Shown piece by piece: positions 34,050 through 45,400 of a stretch of DNA of 64,000 nt. Position 1 is the first letter of the stretch. Every line of letters starts with the position of its first letter. The position numbers were made by a program, and so were the translations under genes. The notes beneath the pieces are model-generated. The model had not been told where the DNA came from and searched no databases. It saw nothing but the letters and a program-made list of their open reading frames with translations. Origin of the DNA: Rehmannia glutinosa (Eukaryota; Streptophyta; Magnoliopsida; Lamiales; Orobanchaceae); the NCBI GenBank assembly GCA_016081115.2, contig CM071936.1, positions 76,671,262-76,735,261 of the forward strand, given 5' to 3'.

Positions 34050-34556
34050 TAGGGGTGGCAATTTGAGGCACAGTACGATTGACCAACACGAACATAGCAC
34101 GAAATTATAGGGTTGAGCTGAGGCTTATCGGGTTAGAGCCGTTATCGGACTGGCACGATAAACACGATAAGGCACAATAATTTTTTTAATTATTAATACT
34201 TAATTATTTATATGGGTAATTTAATAATAATTGATTATTTTTACTTGACTAATTTTATTAAAACATTTATTAGAATATATGTTTTAAGTATTAAATATAA
34301 AGAATATAAAAAAAATCATAAGTTTTTTTTGTTAACGGGCTTAACGGGCCAAACGGGCCTAACAGGCTTACCTAAATAAATTTGACAATTTCTCTTATCG
34401 TGCTTATCGTGTCGTGCCGTGCTTTTCGTGCTTTTAACGTGTCGTGCTCGTGCTCAAATTTCAGGCCCGTTAAGCTTATCGTGTCGTATTCGTGTTTGGG
34501 CTTATCTTGCCGTGCCGTTATCGTGTCGGCCCGACACGAACGATTTGCCAGCCCTA
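34050..34556. mobile_element. hAT-like MITE, 507 bp
   Basis: The termini are TAGGGGTGGCAA and TTGCCAGCCCTA, a 12-bp imperfect inverted pair. The flanks ATTCTAAG (34042-34049) and CATCTAAG (34557-34564) are an 8-bp target duplication matching at 6 of 8. Inside are GC-rich repeats of the CGTGTCG type around an AT-rich core. There is no transposase. A relative lies at 40332-40776. Confidence 0.8.
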
Positions 34557-34564
34557 CATCTAAG

Positions 34565-35281
34565 CCTATTCATTCTGTCAACCCAAGAGTTCCTTGAATT
34601 TGGCCGAACCCATTTCGAGTAGCAAAACTAGGCTGGACCAGAACCCAGGCCGATAGGGCCAGGCCATGGCCCAGGCAGGTGGGTGTGCGCGTTTGTGGCA
34701 TACTGGTGTTTTATCCCCATGTGTTATGATTTATCTAAGTTATAATAACATATAGGATATATATACTAAAACAAACAAGGTTTACAAACCAATGTAATAT
34801 AAGGCTTAAACTTTTCAACTCTCTTTACATAATGCTTATTTGTGACGCCAACTTCATGTATTAATTTTTCACTCACATTATACTACGATCATTTAATCAG
34901 AACATAGATTAATAATATGCCATTTAATTTCTCAAAAATCAAATATTTAGCCACTGAAAAATTGATCAAAGACCTGTCATTGTCCACTTTACAAAACCGA
35001 AATTTCCAACAATTACACTGTAGCAGCCCTTAAAATTTATTATTGCAATATTATTCTATCTTTAAGTGCTGCCTAAATATGTAGGAGTTGAAAAACTAGT
35101 TTTGGCCGGTTAAGAAATTAATGTGGGATAAATGAGAAAAATTAATGATCTACAGCAAATACCAAATAAAACCAGCTTTACAAAAAAATTGGACTCTCAC
35201 AGCCTCTCTCTCTCTAATATACATATTTTTATTGCAAAGTACAAAAATAATTTTCAAAATTCGAATAAGTGGACTTTATCA
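34565..35281. other. Intergenic sequence without recognised features
   Basis: AT-rich sequence between the MITE and the SINE. I found no frame, repeat or RNA gene that I can support. Confidence 0.6.
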
Positions 35282-35292
35282 GTGGATTATGA

Positions 35293-35952
35293 TTTTTTTT
35301 TTTTTTTGATAACTCAGCTTCCAGGCTTACGCCTGACTATGCCTGAGGACAGCAGCTCCGGCTCCTCATTGCTGCCGCCAAGATAAACCGCGGGATGTGC
35401 ACGCACTGGTCAGTGTTCTGACGGGGTCTGCTGACGTACAACCAGATCCTCCCAGGTAAAGAGAACAATTATGTTCGACCCCCCAATCTACTAATAACGC
35501 TCTCTCCCCGAATCGAACCCACACGGATGCTATTAAGTATGAGTTCCCACCAAATCTTCACCAGCTCGTATATGCCCCGGGGAGCAATTTGATGGAGTAG
35601 GGATAAGAACCCCTAACCTCCACCCCACAAACAATTTGATGGAGCAGGGATTTGAACCCCTGACCTCCACCTCACAATTGCTTGTGGTGGCCAGGTGGGC
35701 TAAGCCACCTGGTTAAAACTTTGGAGGGTAAACTTTTTATACTATCCAGCCCCACCGGCACTGCGGTCCCCACCACAAGAAACCCCAACTCCGGCCTGGC
35801 CCTACGAATTAGTATACACCACTTGGCCCTACGCGTATGGAGGAATTTTTTGAGAGGCATGGTTCTAGTAAATATCATTTGGAGAGATTCGAACCCAGGA
35901 CCTAATGGTGCCAGGCAAGATCCTTTGACCAGCTGAGCTGGCTCCAATTGAT
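35293..35952 (-). mobile_element. Composite tRNA-derived SINE, 660 bp
   Basis: A poly-T run at about 35293-35307 is the poly-A tail of a minus-strand retroposon. The flanks GTGGATTATGAT at 35282-35293 and 35953-35964 are a perfect 12-bp target duplication, so the whole unit moved at once. Reading leftward there are three tRNA-like units. Unit 1 has an A box in AGCTCAGCTGG (about 35930-35942) and a B box GGGTTCGAATC (about 35885-35895). Unit 2 has GGTGGCTTAGCCC and GGGGTTCAAATCCC (35640-35718). Unit 3 has GAGCTGGTGAAG and GTGGGTTCGATTC (35505-35575). A 47-bp piece carrying the second B box is duplicated (35588-35680). Plant SINEs are usually much shorter. Confidence 0.85.
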
Positions 35953-35964
35953 GTGGATTATGAT

Positions 35965-37075
35965 AAACAGTGATATTCTTTCATCCTGTACAAGTCAACT
36001 TAAAAGTACAACTTTCTTATTAGGGCTGATTTGGGATTCATGAAAAGGGAGGAAAAAGTCCTTATCTCACCTTTTCACAACGTTTGCGTTTTTCGATAAG
36101 GGCTCGTGTGATAGGATTCGACCCGCTAAATAATCAAACAAAATTGGTGGCGGATCACGGGCCGAGGTGTTATTATATAATACCAACCAATCACACGTTT
36201 GAAATTACAAAACTACCCTTCCTAAAGGACTTATTCTCCATATTCTCCTGCATTTTCGGTTTAGCAATTGTTAAAGACGACCATCTTCAGTATACTTGAA
36301 TTAAAATTAGGCAGCCAATTGAAAGACAGAGGTCCGGAAATAGTAATCGAAATAGAAGAGGATTGAATACAAGAAGTTGAGAGAGTGTAGAGAGAGAGAG
36401 GAGATATAGGGGAGCTCAAGAAACGGAGGTGCCGGAGGTTGGGGCAAGAAGAGGCGATGGTAAGTAGGAGAGGATCTTCGCCGCCACCGCCTGCGGCGGA
36501 GGCGGCGGCGGAGATGAAAAGAGAAGAGAGAAATGAGTGTTGTGTAAGAAAGGCGGAGAAATAAGTGATGGCGGTGGGGTTGTAAGGAGGAGCGGAGGAG
36601 GCGGCGCCACCGCTTGGAGACGAGGGTTACAGCGGCTGAGGACGGTGGCGGGACGCGGTGGAAGATTTCTTGGAGAAGCTCATCGCAGAGAAGTGTGTCC
36701 ATTGGGAAGAGTCTTTTCTCGTCTTTTCTTTTCTTCAATTTTGGTCCTCTTTTTATGTATTATTATTTTGTTTAGTTGGTGATGGTTACTCCAATATGTC
36801 TAGGATTGTGGATGTGTGGAAGAAGACAATGAGGAATGGACAACAAGACCAGGTGAGATTTGAAGTTAGGGCATTTTTGTCATTTCCATGTTAATCACTT
36901 CTAATCATACTTCTCAAACACAATATAAGCACTCTTTCGATGATAAGGGAAAAAAATAATACATAATCACAAACAAAAGTTTGCAACCTACAAGTGTGAT
37001 GAATATAATCCTATCACATGCAATCCCCAAAAGCTTATCTTATCCCATCAAAGTTCCCAAACGAGCCGTTAGTTT
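35965..37075. mobile_element. Possible TIR element carrying an F-box gene fragment
   Basis: The left flank begins near 36022 with AGGGCTGATTTGGGA. The right flank, read on the minus strand from about 37073, begins ACGGCTCGTTTGGGA. Both sides also share GATAGGATT and an AAATNACAAAANTNCCCT-type block facing inward (36215-36225 and 36865-36880). The GC-rich F-box fragment lies between them. I could not fix exact ends or a target duplication, so the boundaries are approximate. Confidence 0.4.
36307..36738 (-). pseudogene. F-box protein N-terminal fragment
   Basis: Residues about 14-50 form an F-box: LLCDELLQEIFHRVP followed by AAVTLVSKRWRRLLRSS. F-box proteins bind SKP1 in SCF ubiquitin ligases. 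After about residue 60 the sequence turns into arginine-, serine- and proline-rich low complexity and then a hydrophobic tail, with no LRR, Kelch or other substrate domain. A neighbouring frame (36416-36610) reads as another proline-rich continuation, so a frameshift near 36600 is likely. ATG 36738 or, closer to the domain, 36702 could be the start. It looks like a truncated copy of a larger gene. Confidence 0.6.
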
Positions 37076-37095
37076 CAAAACATGGACAAAAGGGT

Positions 37096-37213
37096 CCACC
37101 TAACTTGGGTGGCTACCCAAGTGTGTTAATCGCCATTGGATGAGCATACACCCATGTAAGTGTATGTTTATCCAATGGTGATGAACCACTTGGGTAGCTA
37201 CCCAAGTAGGTGG
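37096..37213. repeat. Near-perfect inverted repeat (118-bp hairpin, foldback MITE)
   Basis: The left arm (37096-37151) and right arm (37160-37213) pair over about 54 bases with a few mismatches and two single-base bulges, leaving an 8-base loop CCATGTAA. The outer ends are CCACCTA and TAGGTGG. A transcript would fold into a miRNA-like hairpin. No target duplication was identified. Confidence 0.85.
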
Positions 37214-37496
37214 CATGGAATTGACCGGACAAAAGATAGGACTATTTATTGAGTATTTGCTTCACTAGGACTAGGAGTGTAGTTTCCCCTAAATAGATTC
37301 ACAACAAAAAGATTCAACCAATCAGCTATTGTCAAAGTGGTAAACATTAAATTAGATTTTTAAGTTTGATCCTTTGTGTGTCAATTGTGTTAGAATTTTT
37401 AATCCTAGTTAAACTTTTAAATGAGCTAAATTAATGTGGCAATTGATTTATATTGATTTATGGCGTTATAAATCACAGTGAATTATCTACTTTTGG

Positions 37497-39385
37497 TAGG
37501 GATGTTAAACGGGTTGGTCCTGGGCTTCAGGTTAAATGGTTCCCTACCTAACGAGCTGGCATATATATTATGAACCTAACTCTAATTCTACTGGGCTTCG
37601 AGCTAAATGGGCCACTATCGGGCTACAAAACAAAAAACTTAAAAAATTTATATTTAAATATAAAAGATTAAATTAAAAAATGTGTAACTTTAACATTCAA
37701 ACTAAACACAAAACTAAATAATCCATAAGAATAAAAACCACACATAGTTTGTAGTTGCATTACACATACACTATCTTAAAGTTTAAATACTCAAATCTAA
37801 ACTTCATAAATAAAATCGATACAAATAAGACACAAGTATACTACTAAGTAACTACTAATCAAGTATGGCAAAATTACATTTTCGGTCATTTAAGTTGACC
37901 TAAATATACTTTTGATCCTCTATGTTTTAGAGGTGGTATTTGACAGCTACTAACTTTTAAAAAATTGCACATTTGGTCATATTTTCAATTTTAGGAATAT
38001 ATTATTCCTAAAATACTGACATGGAAAAATTAATACTTATGTGGACTAAGAGTGGAGTGTTTGGATGCAAATTATGAATGTTATGGCTTAATTAGTATAA
38101 ATAGATGTATATTTTTTTTTTTAATCTTACCACATGTAATAAATTGGAGGATAAATTGATAATATATATTCTATTTCTGCAGACAACCAGGATAATATAT
38201 ATTATATTAAGACAAAAATGAAAATCGGACTCAAATGAAGAAATACATTTACTTATACCATCTACATATATATACACAGAATATACATAATATAGATAAT
38301 ACCCACATATAAATTATTTGTATGTATTTTTTTCTTTTTTTCTTTTGTTGGTGGGTGGAGAATTGGTTGGATGTGTTCCTTAATTGTTATTTTTATACAA
38401 GATTAATTATTTTTATAGATTATACTCTATTTCATTCAATTTCTAATTTAAACTTCAATAAATATACTAATTGTAAATATTATTATTATATTTATTAAAA
38501 TACTAATAATATATATGATGTTTACTCTTTTATATTATCATGACGAATTTTATATACTTTTTCTATTTTTAAGTATGAAATTCCTAACGTATGTTTTTTA
38601 TTTTTCTTAGTTTTTTTTATATATATTTTTTAACAATTAAGAATTTTTTTTAAATTACTTGTGAACTATTTTTTATTATTGTTTACAAAATAAATTATTT
38701 TTCAAATTTTATGCTATGTATGTAGCTAAGTAGCACTATGTCACCAAATTCTATCCATATAAACATTATTTTGCCATTTCAGCATTTCATTAATAAGATA
38801 CCCCCAAAATTAAAAAATAGGACCAAATATGTAATTTTTTAAAAGTTAGTGGTTGTCAAACGCCATCCCTAAAACATAGAGGACTAAAAGTATATTTAGA
38901 CCGACTTAAAGGACCAAAAATACAATTTTGCCAATAAAGCATCATCCTCAATGACTTTGATATTTTCTTGGAGTATATTCCATTTATTCTTCATCTAAAT
39001 AATTAAAATAATAAAAATAAATTGTTAGTAAGAAGTTTATCTTTAATAATTGAGTAAATGAAAAATTAAAAACTCTTTAAAAAATAAATACTCATACCAT
39101 AAAAACTAAAATCATCATGTGAATTTTAAAATATTACTAGTAAGAGATAATATAAAATATATTGATTATTATAATTATATTTATATATTTTCTTAAAAAA
39201 CATGACGGGCTAGTCAAGTTAGCCGATTAATCTACGGGCTAGTCCTAACAGCCTCTCGGTCGAACGGTGCGGGCCAAAAAAGGCCCAAATTTAAATGGAT
39301 TGGATCAAAATAATTTGGCCCTCCCCTCTTTTTTTCCGATTTTAATGGTCCGGGGCGGCGAGCTCTGACCCTTTTAACATCTCTA
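37497..39385. mobile_element. TIR element, probably hAT-like, AT-rich, with a nested element
   Basis: The termini are TAGGGATGTTAAACGGG (from 37497) and CCTTTTAACATCTCTA (to 39385), an imperfect inverted pair. Next to each terminus is a GGGC-rich block with TGGGCTTC- and GGGCCA-type words. The interior is AT-rich, holds the nested element 37866-38933 and has no transposase. The target duplication is unclear. Confidence 0.6.
37866..38933. mobile_element. MITE with long inverted repeats, nested
   Basis: The left end TGGCAAAATTACATTTT and the right end AAAATACAATTTTGCCA are the start of inverted repeats about 90 bp long (37866-37960 and 38840-38933), including a CCTCTATGTTTTAG block on each side. 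The 1068-bp element has an AT-rich core without coding potential. The flanks do not show a clear duplication. Confidence 0.8.
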
Positions 39386-39393
39386 CTTACAGT

Positions 39394-39609
39394 TGGTATT
39401 TGCTAAAAATAAAAGAAAATCATAATTGAAAATAGAACTGTATTTCATTATGTAAAATTGAATTACATTTGCATGCAGCTTAGGTATGTTTTTATACACA
39501 GTGGAAGGAGTTAGTTCTGGTAGTTAATAAATAGCTAACGACTTTTAGCTAATATAACAACTTTGTTAGCTAATAACGACTTAGCTGAAATTAAGCTAAA
39601 ACTCTAACA
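39394..39609 (-). repeat. 3' LTR of element D, short (216 bp), with polypurine tract
   Basis: It runs TGGTATTTGC to CTCTAACA on the plus strand. On the minus strand a TATAAAAA box lies near 39491-39498. The tract TAGTTTGAAGGGGGTG (minus, 39610-39625) lies just inside. Confidence 0.7.
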
Positions 39610-39639
39610 CACCCCCTTCAAACTAAGCCCGAGGGATAA

Positions 39640-41056
39640 GTAAGAGAGAACTTAGTACAAAGGGTAAGAAAATAATGAGCGAAAAGACATTTAGTGAATA
39701 TGTCTGCAATTTATCCTCAGAAGCTACATGACGCATGTGAATAACACCCTTTTGAACATTTTCTCATGCACAAAATGGACATCCATGTCAATATATTTGG
39801 TTCGGGCGTGAGAAACTAGATTAAAAGTTATGGCTATGGCACTGATATTATCACACCACATGACTGAAGGCTGTTGTAAATGAATACCAAGTTCTAAGAA
39901 CAACGACTGTATTAAGATGAGATCAGTGGAGGCATTGGCAAGGGATCAATATTCTGCCATCGTGCTACTTAATTCGGGCAACCACGTCCTGTTTTTTAGA
40001 GCACTATGTGATAAAATGTGGGCCAAGAAAAACACAATGACCATTGGTGGAACGACAATCATCCAAAGAACCAGCCCAATCGGCGTCACAGTAGCTTTCA
40101 AGCTGAAAGTGATGTGTAGGCTTAAAACAAAACCACAAGATATAGAACCTTTAAGGTAACGGAGATCCCTCTTGCATGCTGACAATTGCTAAATACTAGG
40201 TGCGTGAAGAAATTGACTAAGTTTATTGATAATAAAAGAGATGTCTGGTTGAATCAGAGTCAGATACTGCAGTGCTCCTATAGTGTTGCGATAAAGCAAT
40301 GGATGATCAAATAATGCACTATCATTCAAGCTAGGGGTAGCAATCTCCGACACGACATGAAACACGACCCGAACCTAACACGATATAAGCGGGTTAGGAT
40401 TGACCCATTTATATTCGGTTCATAATCGTGTCAAACCCAATTAACCCGAATAATAAATGGGTCAATTTCAGGTTGACCTTAAATGACCAACTAAACCCGT
40501 TTAAAGAAGAAAATTCACCATTACTTTTGATTATTATATATAAATAACCTAAAATTCTCATTTTATCATAATAAATAGATGGTTTATTCAAGTTTAAAAA
40601 ATATACATGTCATTTTGGGTCGTGTTCGGGTTACCCGTGTATTAAAAAAGTTGTGTTAAGGTTGACCCATCTGACCCGATAACTAAACGGGTCGTATTTG
40701 GGTTGACCAAATTTGTGTAATTATCATGTCTCAACACGACCCGCGAACTCGAACGCGGCTCAAATTGCCACCCCTAATTCAATCATAGTTTCATCGAGGA
40801 GTAATAGGGGTTGTCACAGGGCTTGCAATCCGTCATGTTGGTTTTCTTAGAAGGTCACATACATAGTCTGATTAAGAAAAATGCAACTGTCATGCTTGTG
40901 AGCCTCCAACCCAAGGAAATAATGGATGTCAACTAAATGCTTCAAGGGAAATACAGTGTGAAGTGATTGAATAAGGTCCTGAATGTGAGTAGCATTATCT
41001 CCTATAATGAGGATGTCATCCACATATATAAGAACAAGAAGAAGTTGATGATTTTC
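39640..41056 (-). pseudogene. Element D RT C-terminus and RNase H
   Basis: 40847-41056 encodes ENHQLLLVLIYVDDILIIGDN, with the catalytic YVDD, then PLKHLVDIHYFLGLE. 39946-40185 encodes LRYLKGSISCGF and a broken RNase H ending in TMAEY. 39640-39860 encodes a remnant of the IDMDVHFV block. The MITE at 40332-40776 interrupts it, and the solo LTR separates it from the rest of RT. Confidence 0.8.
40332..40776. mobile_element. hAT-like MITE, 445 bp, inside element D
   Basis: The termini are TAGGGGTAGCAAT and ATTGCCACCCCTA. The flanks ATTCAAGC (40324-40331) and ATTCAATC (40777-40784) are an 8-bp target duplication matching at 7 of 8. The interior has ACACGACCC and GGGTTGACC words. It belongs to the same superfamily as 34050-34556. 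Confidence 0.85.
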
Positions 41057-42490
41057 TGTTAGGACATTTATTGTTAGAAACTTAGAATTAGAAAGTTGGC
41101 ACCCCAAATTCTGTTGTTATTTCAACTTGTAATAGTTAGAATATTAGCTGAGTCGTCAAACAACTAAATTAAAGATGCAGAAGACTTGTTGAAGAAGTGC
41201 AGAGAAGATTCAACTGAGTCACAACTGAGTAGCCAAGAAGAACTTCAGTCAAGCATAGCAATTGTGTCTTTCAGAAGACTTACAGCAGAGTCATCCAAGA
41301 ATCAAGGAGAAGACTCAACTTGTGGGGTAAAATAGCCAAAGGACTTAGAGATAGCTGAACAAATTCATTGAGAAGAAAAGTCAAGACTTATCCATTTTGG
41401 TAAGAGATAGACTTGCAACCTTAAAAGTTGTCTTGCTGAAAGAGTGCAAGTAGAAGGAGCCAATAAAATACTTGCAGAACTCTGGTACAATTCAGATACA
41501 TGCAGGTAGTTAATACAAAGGTTGGGTCAACATCAATGCTGCAAAACAAGACAAGCCAACAAACAAGAACTGAAGTTTGAGTTTGTCTATTTCTTCAACG
41601 GACAAATTTCAATATCTCACTATAAAAGGCTGAGGTATTCTTAGAGAGAATAATGAATGACACATTAGAGAAATCTGAGCAATCAAGCAAACATTTGCAA
41701 TACTCTCTCTTAAGCAAGAAATTTATAATCCACAGGCCTAAACTCGAAGTGACTTTATCCAATACATTCCTGTAAGATAGAAGCCATACTTCAAAATTAA
41801 AGTGGAAACCTATTTTCAAGAACAAAGGAGTTTGTTCTTCCAAGAAGTGAAGGAAGTACAGTGAGGTTCAGGTTCGAACCTGGTTCAAATCCGACGGAGG
41901 GCTACGTGATCAAGTCCGAACGATATGAAGAGCTGGAGTAGTGAGGCAGCTGCCTTACAAAGAGTTGAGTCCCAGGAGTGAAGCTAGCTGTGTGATCATG
42001 GCTTGCTCGGACTGCTTTGTACTTTTGTAACAAAGTTAACATTACATTAGTAAATTCCTCTTGGAGTAGGAGAAGAATGGAATAGAGGAATTACCACATC
42101 CTCAAACCACTATAAATATTGTGTCATTTATATTTTGCAATTTAATTTCTGCAATTTATTACTTGCATTTATATTTGTTATCCAACTAACAATAACAAGT
42201 TTAAAATAAGTGTTGACAACCAATCTTAAAAGTAAGTAAAAATCACTTTGTTAAAAACCAAGAAAATCGAATTTATAAATAACTAACTTCACTCGGTTGA
42301 GTTACTCATCAATGACTCTCTCGAGTTTGTTGAGTGATTGACTCTCTTGCTGAAGTTTGACCCAGTTGACTCTCAGAGACTTAGCTGTTTTCTTGTGATA
42401 AACTCTGATTTATTTTAACTCGAATAATTTGGTTAAGTCTATTCAATCTCTCCCCCCTCTAGACTTAACTCACACCCCTTGGGACCTATA
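41057..42490 (+). repeat. Solo LTR of the element-A family, inside element D RT
   Basis: It runs TGTTAGGACATTTATTG to TTGGGACCTATA, the reverse complement of the A LTR layout, so it is inserted in plus orientation. It splits the D RT frame directly before the ENHQ block. The flanks TTTTC (41052-41056) and TGTTC (42491-42495) are a 5-bp target duplication with one change. Removing the LTR and one duplication copy rejoins the RT frame. A solo LTR is the usual product of LTR-LTR recombination. Confidence 0.88.
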
Positions 42491-42495
42491 TGTTC

Positions 42496-44020
42496 TCTCT
42501 TGTAAAATAGGGATGAGCCCGAGATAGATACAAGGCAACCTTGAGTCAAAAGAAATTGCTTGAGTTTATCATACCACGATCTAGGTGCCTGCTTAAGTCC
42601 GTAGAGAGCCTTAGTGAGTTTTCAAACATGATGAGGATGATATGAATATCCTCACATCCTTGTGGTTGTGATATGTAAACATATTCTGTGAGATCCCTAT
42701 TGAAAATGCATTATTGATATCAAATTTGTTGGATAGGCCAACCATGTGTCACAACCAAAGAGAACATTAAACGAAAGGTTATTGGTTTAGTAACATGATT
42801 GTACGTATCAAAGTAATCAATACCGAAAAATTGTTGAAATCGATTAGCACCAAGGCGTGTTTTGTACTTGTCAATAGATCTATTAGGATTGTGTTTGATT
42901 TTGAACAACCATTTATGATCAAGTATCTTCATATCATCAGTAAATGGGATCAATTTCCAAGTGCGGTTTTTCTGAAGAGTTTGGAACTCGGCATCCATGG
43001 TTGCTTTACAGGATGGATTGGACAACGCATCCATGTGAAAGAGATGGCTCGGTGGTATCAAAAGAGGTGGTGTAAGCTTTAGGCTTACTTAATCCTATTC
43101 TTTGATCGAGTGACCATGGAATGAGTGGTCCGAGAAGGAATATGAGTGTTAATGTGAGGTCGAATCGATGACATGGGAATCTTTGGAAGAAGGAGAAGAA
43201 AAAGGTGTGGGGCTTAAGGATGTATCTGAATGTATGGGGGAAGAGTGATGTGGGAAGGACATATGGGAAGATGAGTTAGAAGACACATAGGAAGGAGGGG
43301 GAGGAATATGTAGATGAGGGAAAATGGGACCTGAACTTTAAGAAGTATGTTGTTTTGAGGGTGAAGAGGCAAATAATTCACAAAGGAAATTTTTGCTCAT
43401 TAAATACAGCTGTCTTTGATGTGTATATTCTCCCGAAAGAATATAGACACCTATAGCCTTTGTGAAAGGTCTGTATCTAATAAATACACATTTGGAGGAA
43501 TTGAATTGAAGTTTGTTGTGATGGTAGGGAGAAAGATATAAAAACACGAACACCCAAAAACCTTAAGTAGAGAATAATTTGGGATATGACCATGCAATTT
43601 TGATATGGGGAAACATTATCAATGATTTTGGTAGGGAGCCTGTTAATAGTGTAGAAAGCACTAACATAAGCATCCCACCAAAAGGACATAGGTAGATGAG
43701 AATGAGTTAACATAGCTAACCCATTTTTGTATTTGTTGATGTCTTTTCTTGAGAAGACCATTTTGTTAGTGAATGTATGGACACATATGTCTCTGAACCT
43801 CAAGATTGTTAAGAAGAGTAAATATATGTTTGTATTGCCCCGAAGTCAGCTTGAAATGACTTAATAGTAGACTTAAATTGAGTTTGATACTTTAAGAAAG
43901 TGTTGGAGTGCAGTTAGTGCTCCAAACTTGGTTTCAAGGGGATATATCCATGTGTAGCAAGTATATGCATCTAACAAATGAATGTAGTATTTAAACCCAC
44001 TGGATGAGGGAATGGAAGTT
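42496..44020 (-). pseudogene. Element D RT N-terminal part and integrase
   Basis: 42496-42610 encodes LKQAPRSWYDKLKQFLLTQG. 42720-43061 encodes WKLIPFTDD, DHKWLFKIKHNP and FGIDYFDTYN. 43338-43803 encodes the distal integrase with LPMSFWWDAYVSAFYTINRLPT and KCVFIRY. 43804-44020 is the readable end of the integrase core. Stops occur throughout. Confidence 0.82.
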
Positions 44021-44207
44021 AGTCAGTGGATTTGGTGGGAAGTTGGTCACACAGTATTGTTATTTTACCTTGTTACCCTTTTGTGTCAAAATTTGTTATT
44101 TAATGTATTAATATTAATTATAATCTTATCCGTTAATTATTTGATGTTAGCGGTTGTGATAAGTCCTTACGGTCTCACGTTAAGGGGGTTGTTTCATTTG
44201 ATCCAAT

Positions 44208-44244
<37 letters not shown>
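44021..44244. repeat. End of a TIR element and a (TA)n microsatellite
   Basis: 44165-44209 (GGTCTCACGTTAAGGGGGTT onward) resembles, in reverse, the end of the element at 47329, so it is probably one end of a third related element. A (TA)n tract fills about 44212-44244. Confidence 0.5.
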
Positions 44245-44246
<2 letters not shown>

Positions 44247-45130
44247 ATATGCATCAAATGGGTCCTCCTACTTGGGGTGAGTCCATGGGGACACATTCTA
44301 ATCATAGATCAATAATTTTGGATGGACCAGATTTTTAGGGCTTTTTATGTTTATTTTTTTGTTTCAGCAATTAAAAATGGTAGGGTGGTTATTTTGCATT
44401 TTAGAATCAGTAACTAAGATTTCATTCCCTCTCTCACGTCTATTCACCCACTTTTCACCTCTCTTTCCCTCTCTCTCTCTCTCAACGATTTAGTTTCAAA
44501 ACCTTTTCATTCCCTCTCTCAGTCGAGTTCTATTCTGACTTTCAGACTTCCAGTTCAATTTTTTGAAGGGTTTGCAGTTGTTTTGAAGGTAAGTCGTAAT
44601 CTCTTTCGGTTGTGTTTTCGATGTTTCGATTTGTAGGTAGTTTCCAGTTTTATAGGGTTTATGAGGGTTTAGTTCGCGATTTTTCTTTCGATTTTTGCAA
44701 CTTCAATCTATGCTTTTTGTTGTTCTGGAATGGTTTTTTGGGTTGATGTTGCGTGTTTTTCATATATATTTGCAAATTGGTGTTTTTTGTTGTGTTCAGA
44801 AATATGATTGTGGCCTTTTTTCATTTGCTTATGGTAGTTGTTAAGGTTGATTGTTTAGTTTGTTTATGGTGCTTGTGAAATGCTGAATACTCTAACTCCA
44901 CTGCAATTCTACTATTTATGTCTATTTTTGTTTGCACGCATGTGTAATTGTGTAATTCTGCTTATGAAGGCCGTATTGCTATTTGCATGTGAATTTTTCA
45001 TCAGTTAGATCTTAGTAGTAGTGTTGCATGCGTAGTGTTCATTAAATGCTTATGTAGTTGAAAGTATGTGCATATGAAGTTGTTCTGATGCACATGCATT
45101 GTGACTTTTTGCGGCCTTGATTGATGCATT

Positions 45131-45400
45131 TTGTCCAAAGGTTGTACATTGGTTGCGCGTTATATACAGAATTCTAAAGTGTTGAGGCTGGCTATGGACT
45201 GGAGAGACAATGATAATAAAGTGTATTGCGGTGTTTTTGCCATGCGCCACATGGAAATATATATGGGCGGAGGCATGAGGAACTGGGATAGTGGGTTGAA
45301 GAAGAAAAATTATGCACAATTTTCCGCTGCTATTACTTTGGCTAACACGAACGAACACAAGGCGAAGAATTTGCTCGAGAAAAAAAAGTACAGTGGATGA
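45131..45400 (+). pseudogene. Ulp1-type (C48) cysteine protease C-terminal fragment
   Basis: The 89-codon frame contains WRDNDNKVYCGVFAMRHMEI. The CGVFAMRHME core matches the region around the nucleophilic Cys in transposon-associated Ulp1-like proteases of plants. The catalytic His and Asp blocks expected upstream are not visible. Ulp1 proteases remove SUMO from proteins. An acceptor-like AG precedes 45141. The fragment ends in a lysine-rich tail. Confidence 0.6.

Larger units (their letters stand above)
39394..44020 (-). mobile_element. Degraded Ty1/Copia element D, 5' truncated
   Basis: The left end is a 3' LTR (39394-39609) followed by a polypurine tract. RNase H, RT and integrase remnants then run rightward in minus orientation to about 44020. 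Gag, protease and the 5' LTR are missing. It hosts a hAT-like MITE (40332-40776) and a solo LTR (41057-42490). Stops and shifts are frequent, so this is the oldest-looking retroelement here. Confidence 0.8.

Noticed and set aside
35500..35945. tRNA-like A and B boxes suggesting tRNA genes
   Set aside because: No cloverleaf of normal length can be drawn, and a poly-A tail with a 12-bp duplication shows a SINE.
38100..38760. AT-rich tract as an origin or matrix-attachment site
   Set aside because: It is the core of a MITE. Base composition alone does not support such a function.
44212..44244. TATA box
   Set aside because: It is a long (TA)n microsatellite with no gene downstream.
45131..45400. 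Functional host Ulp1 gene
   Set aside because: Only the C-terminal part is present and it lies inside a TIR element.
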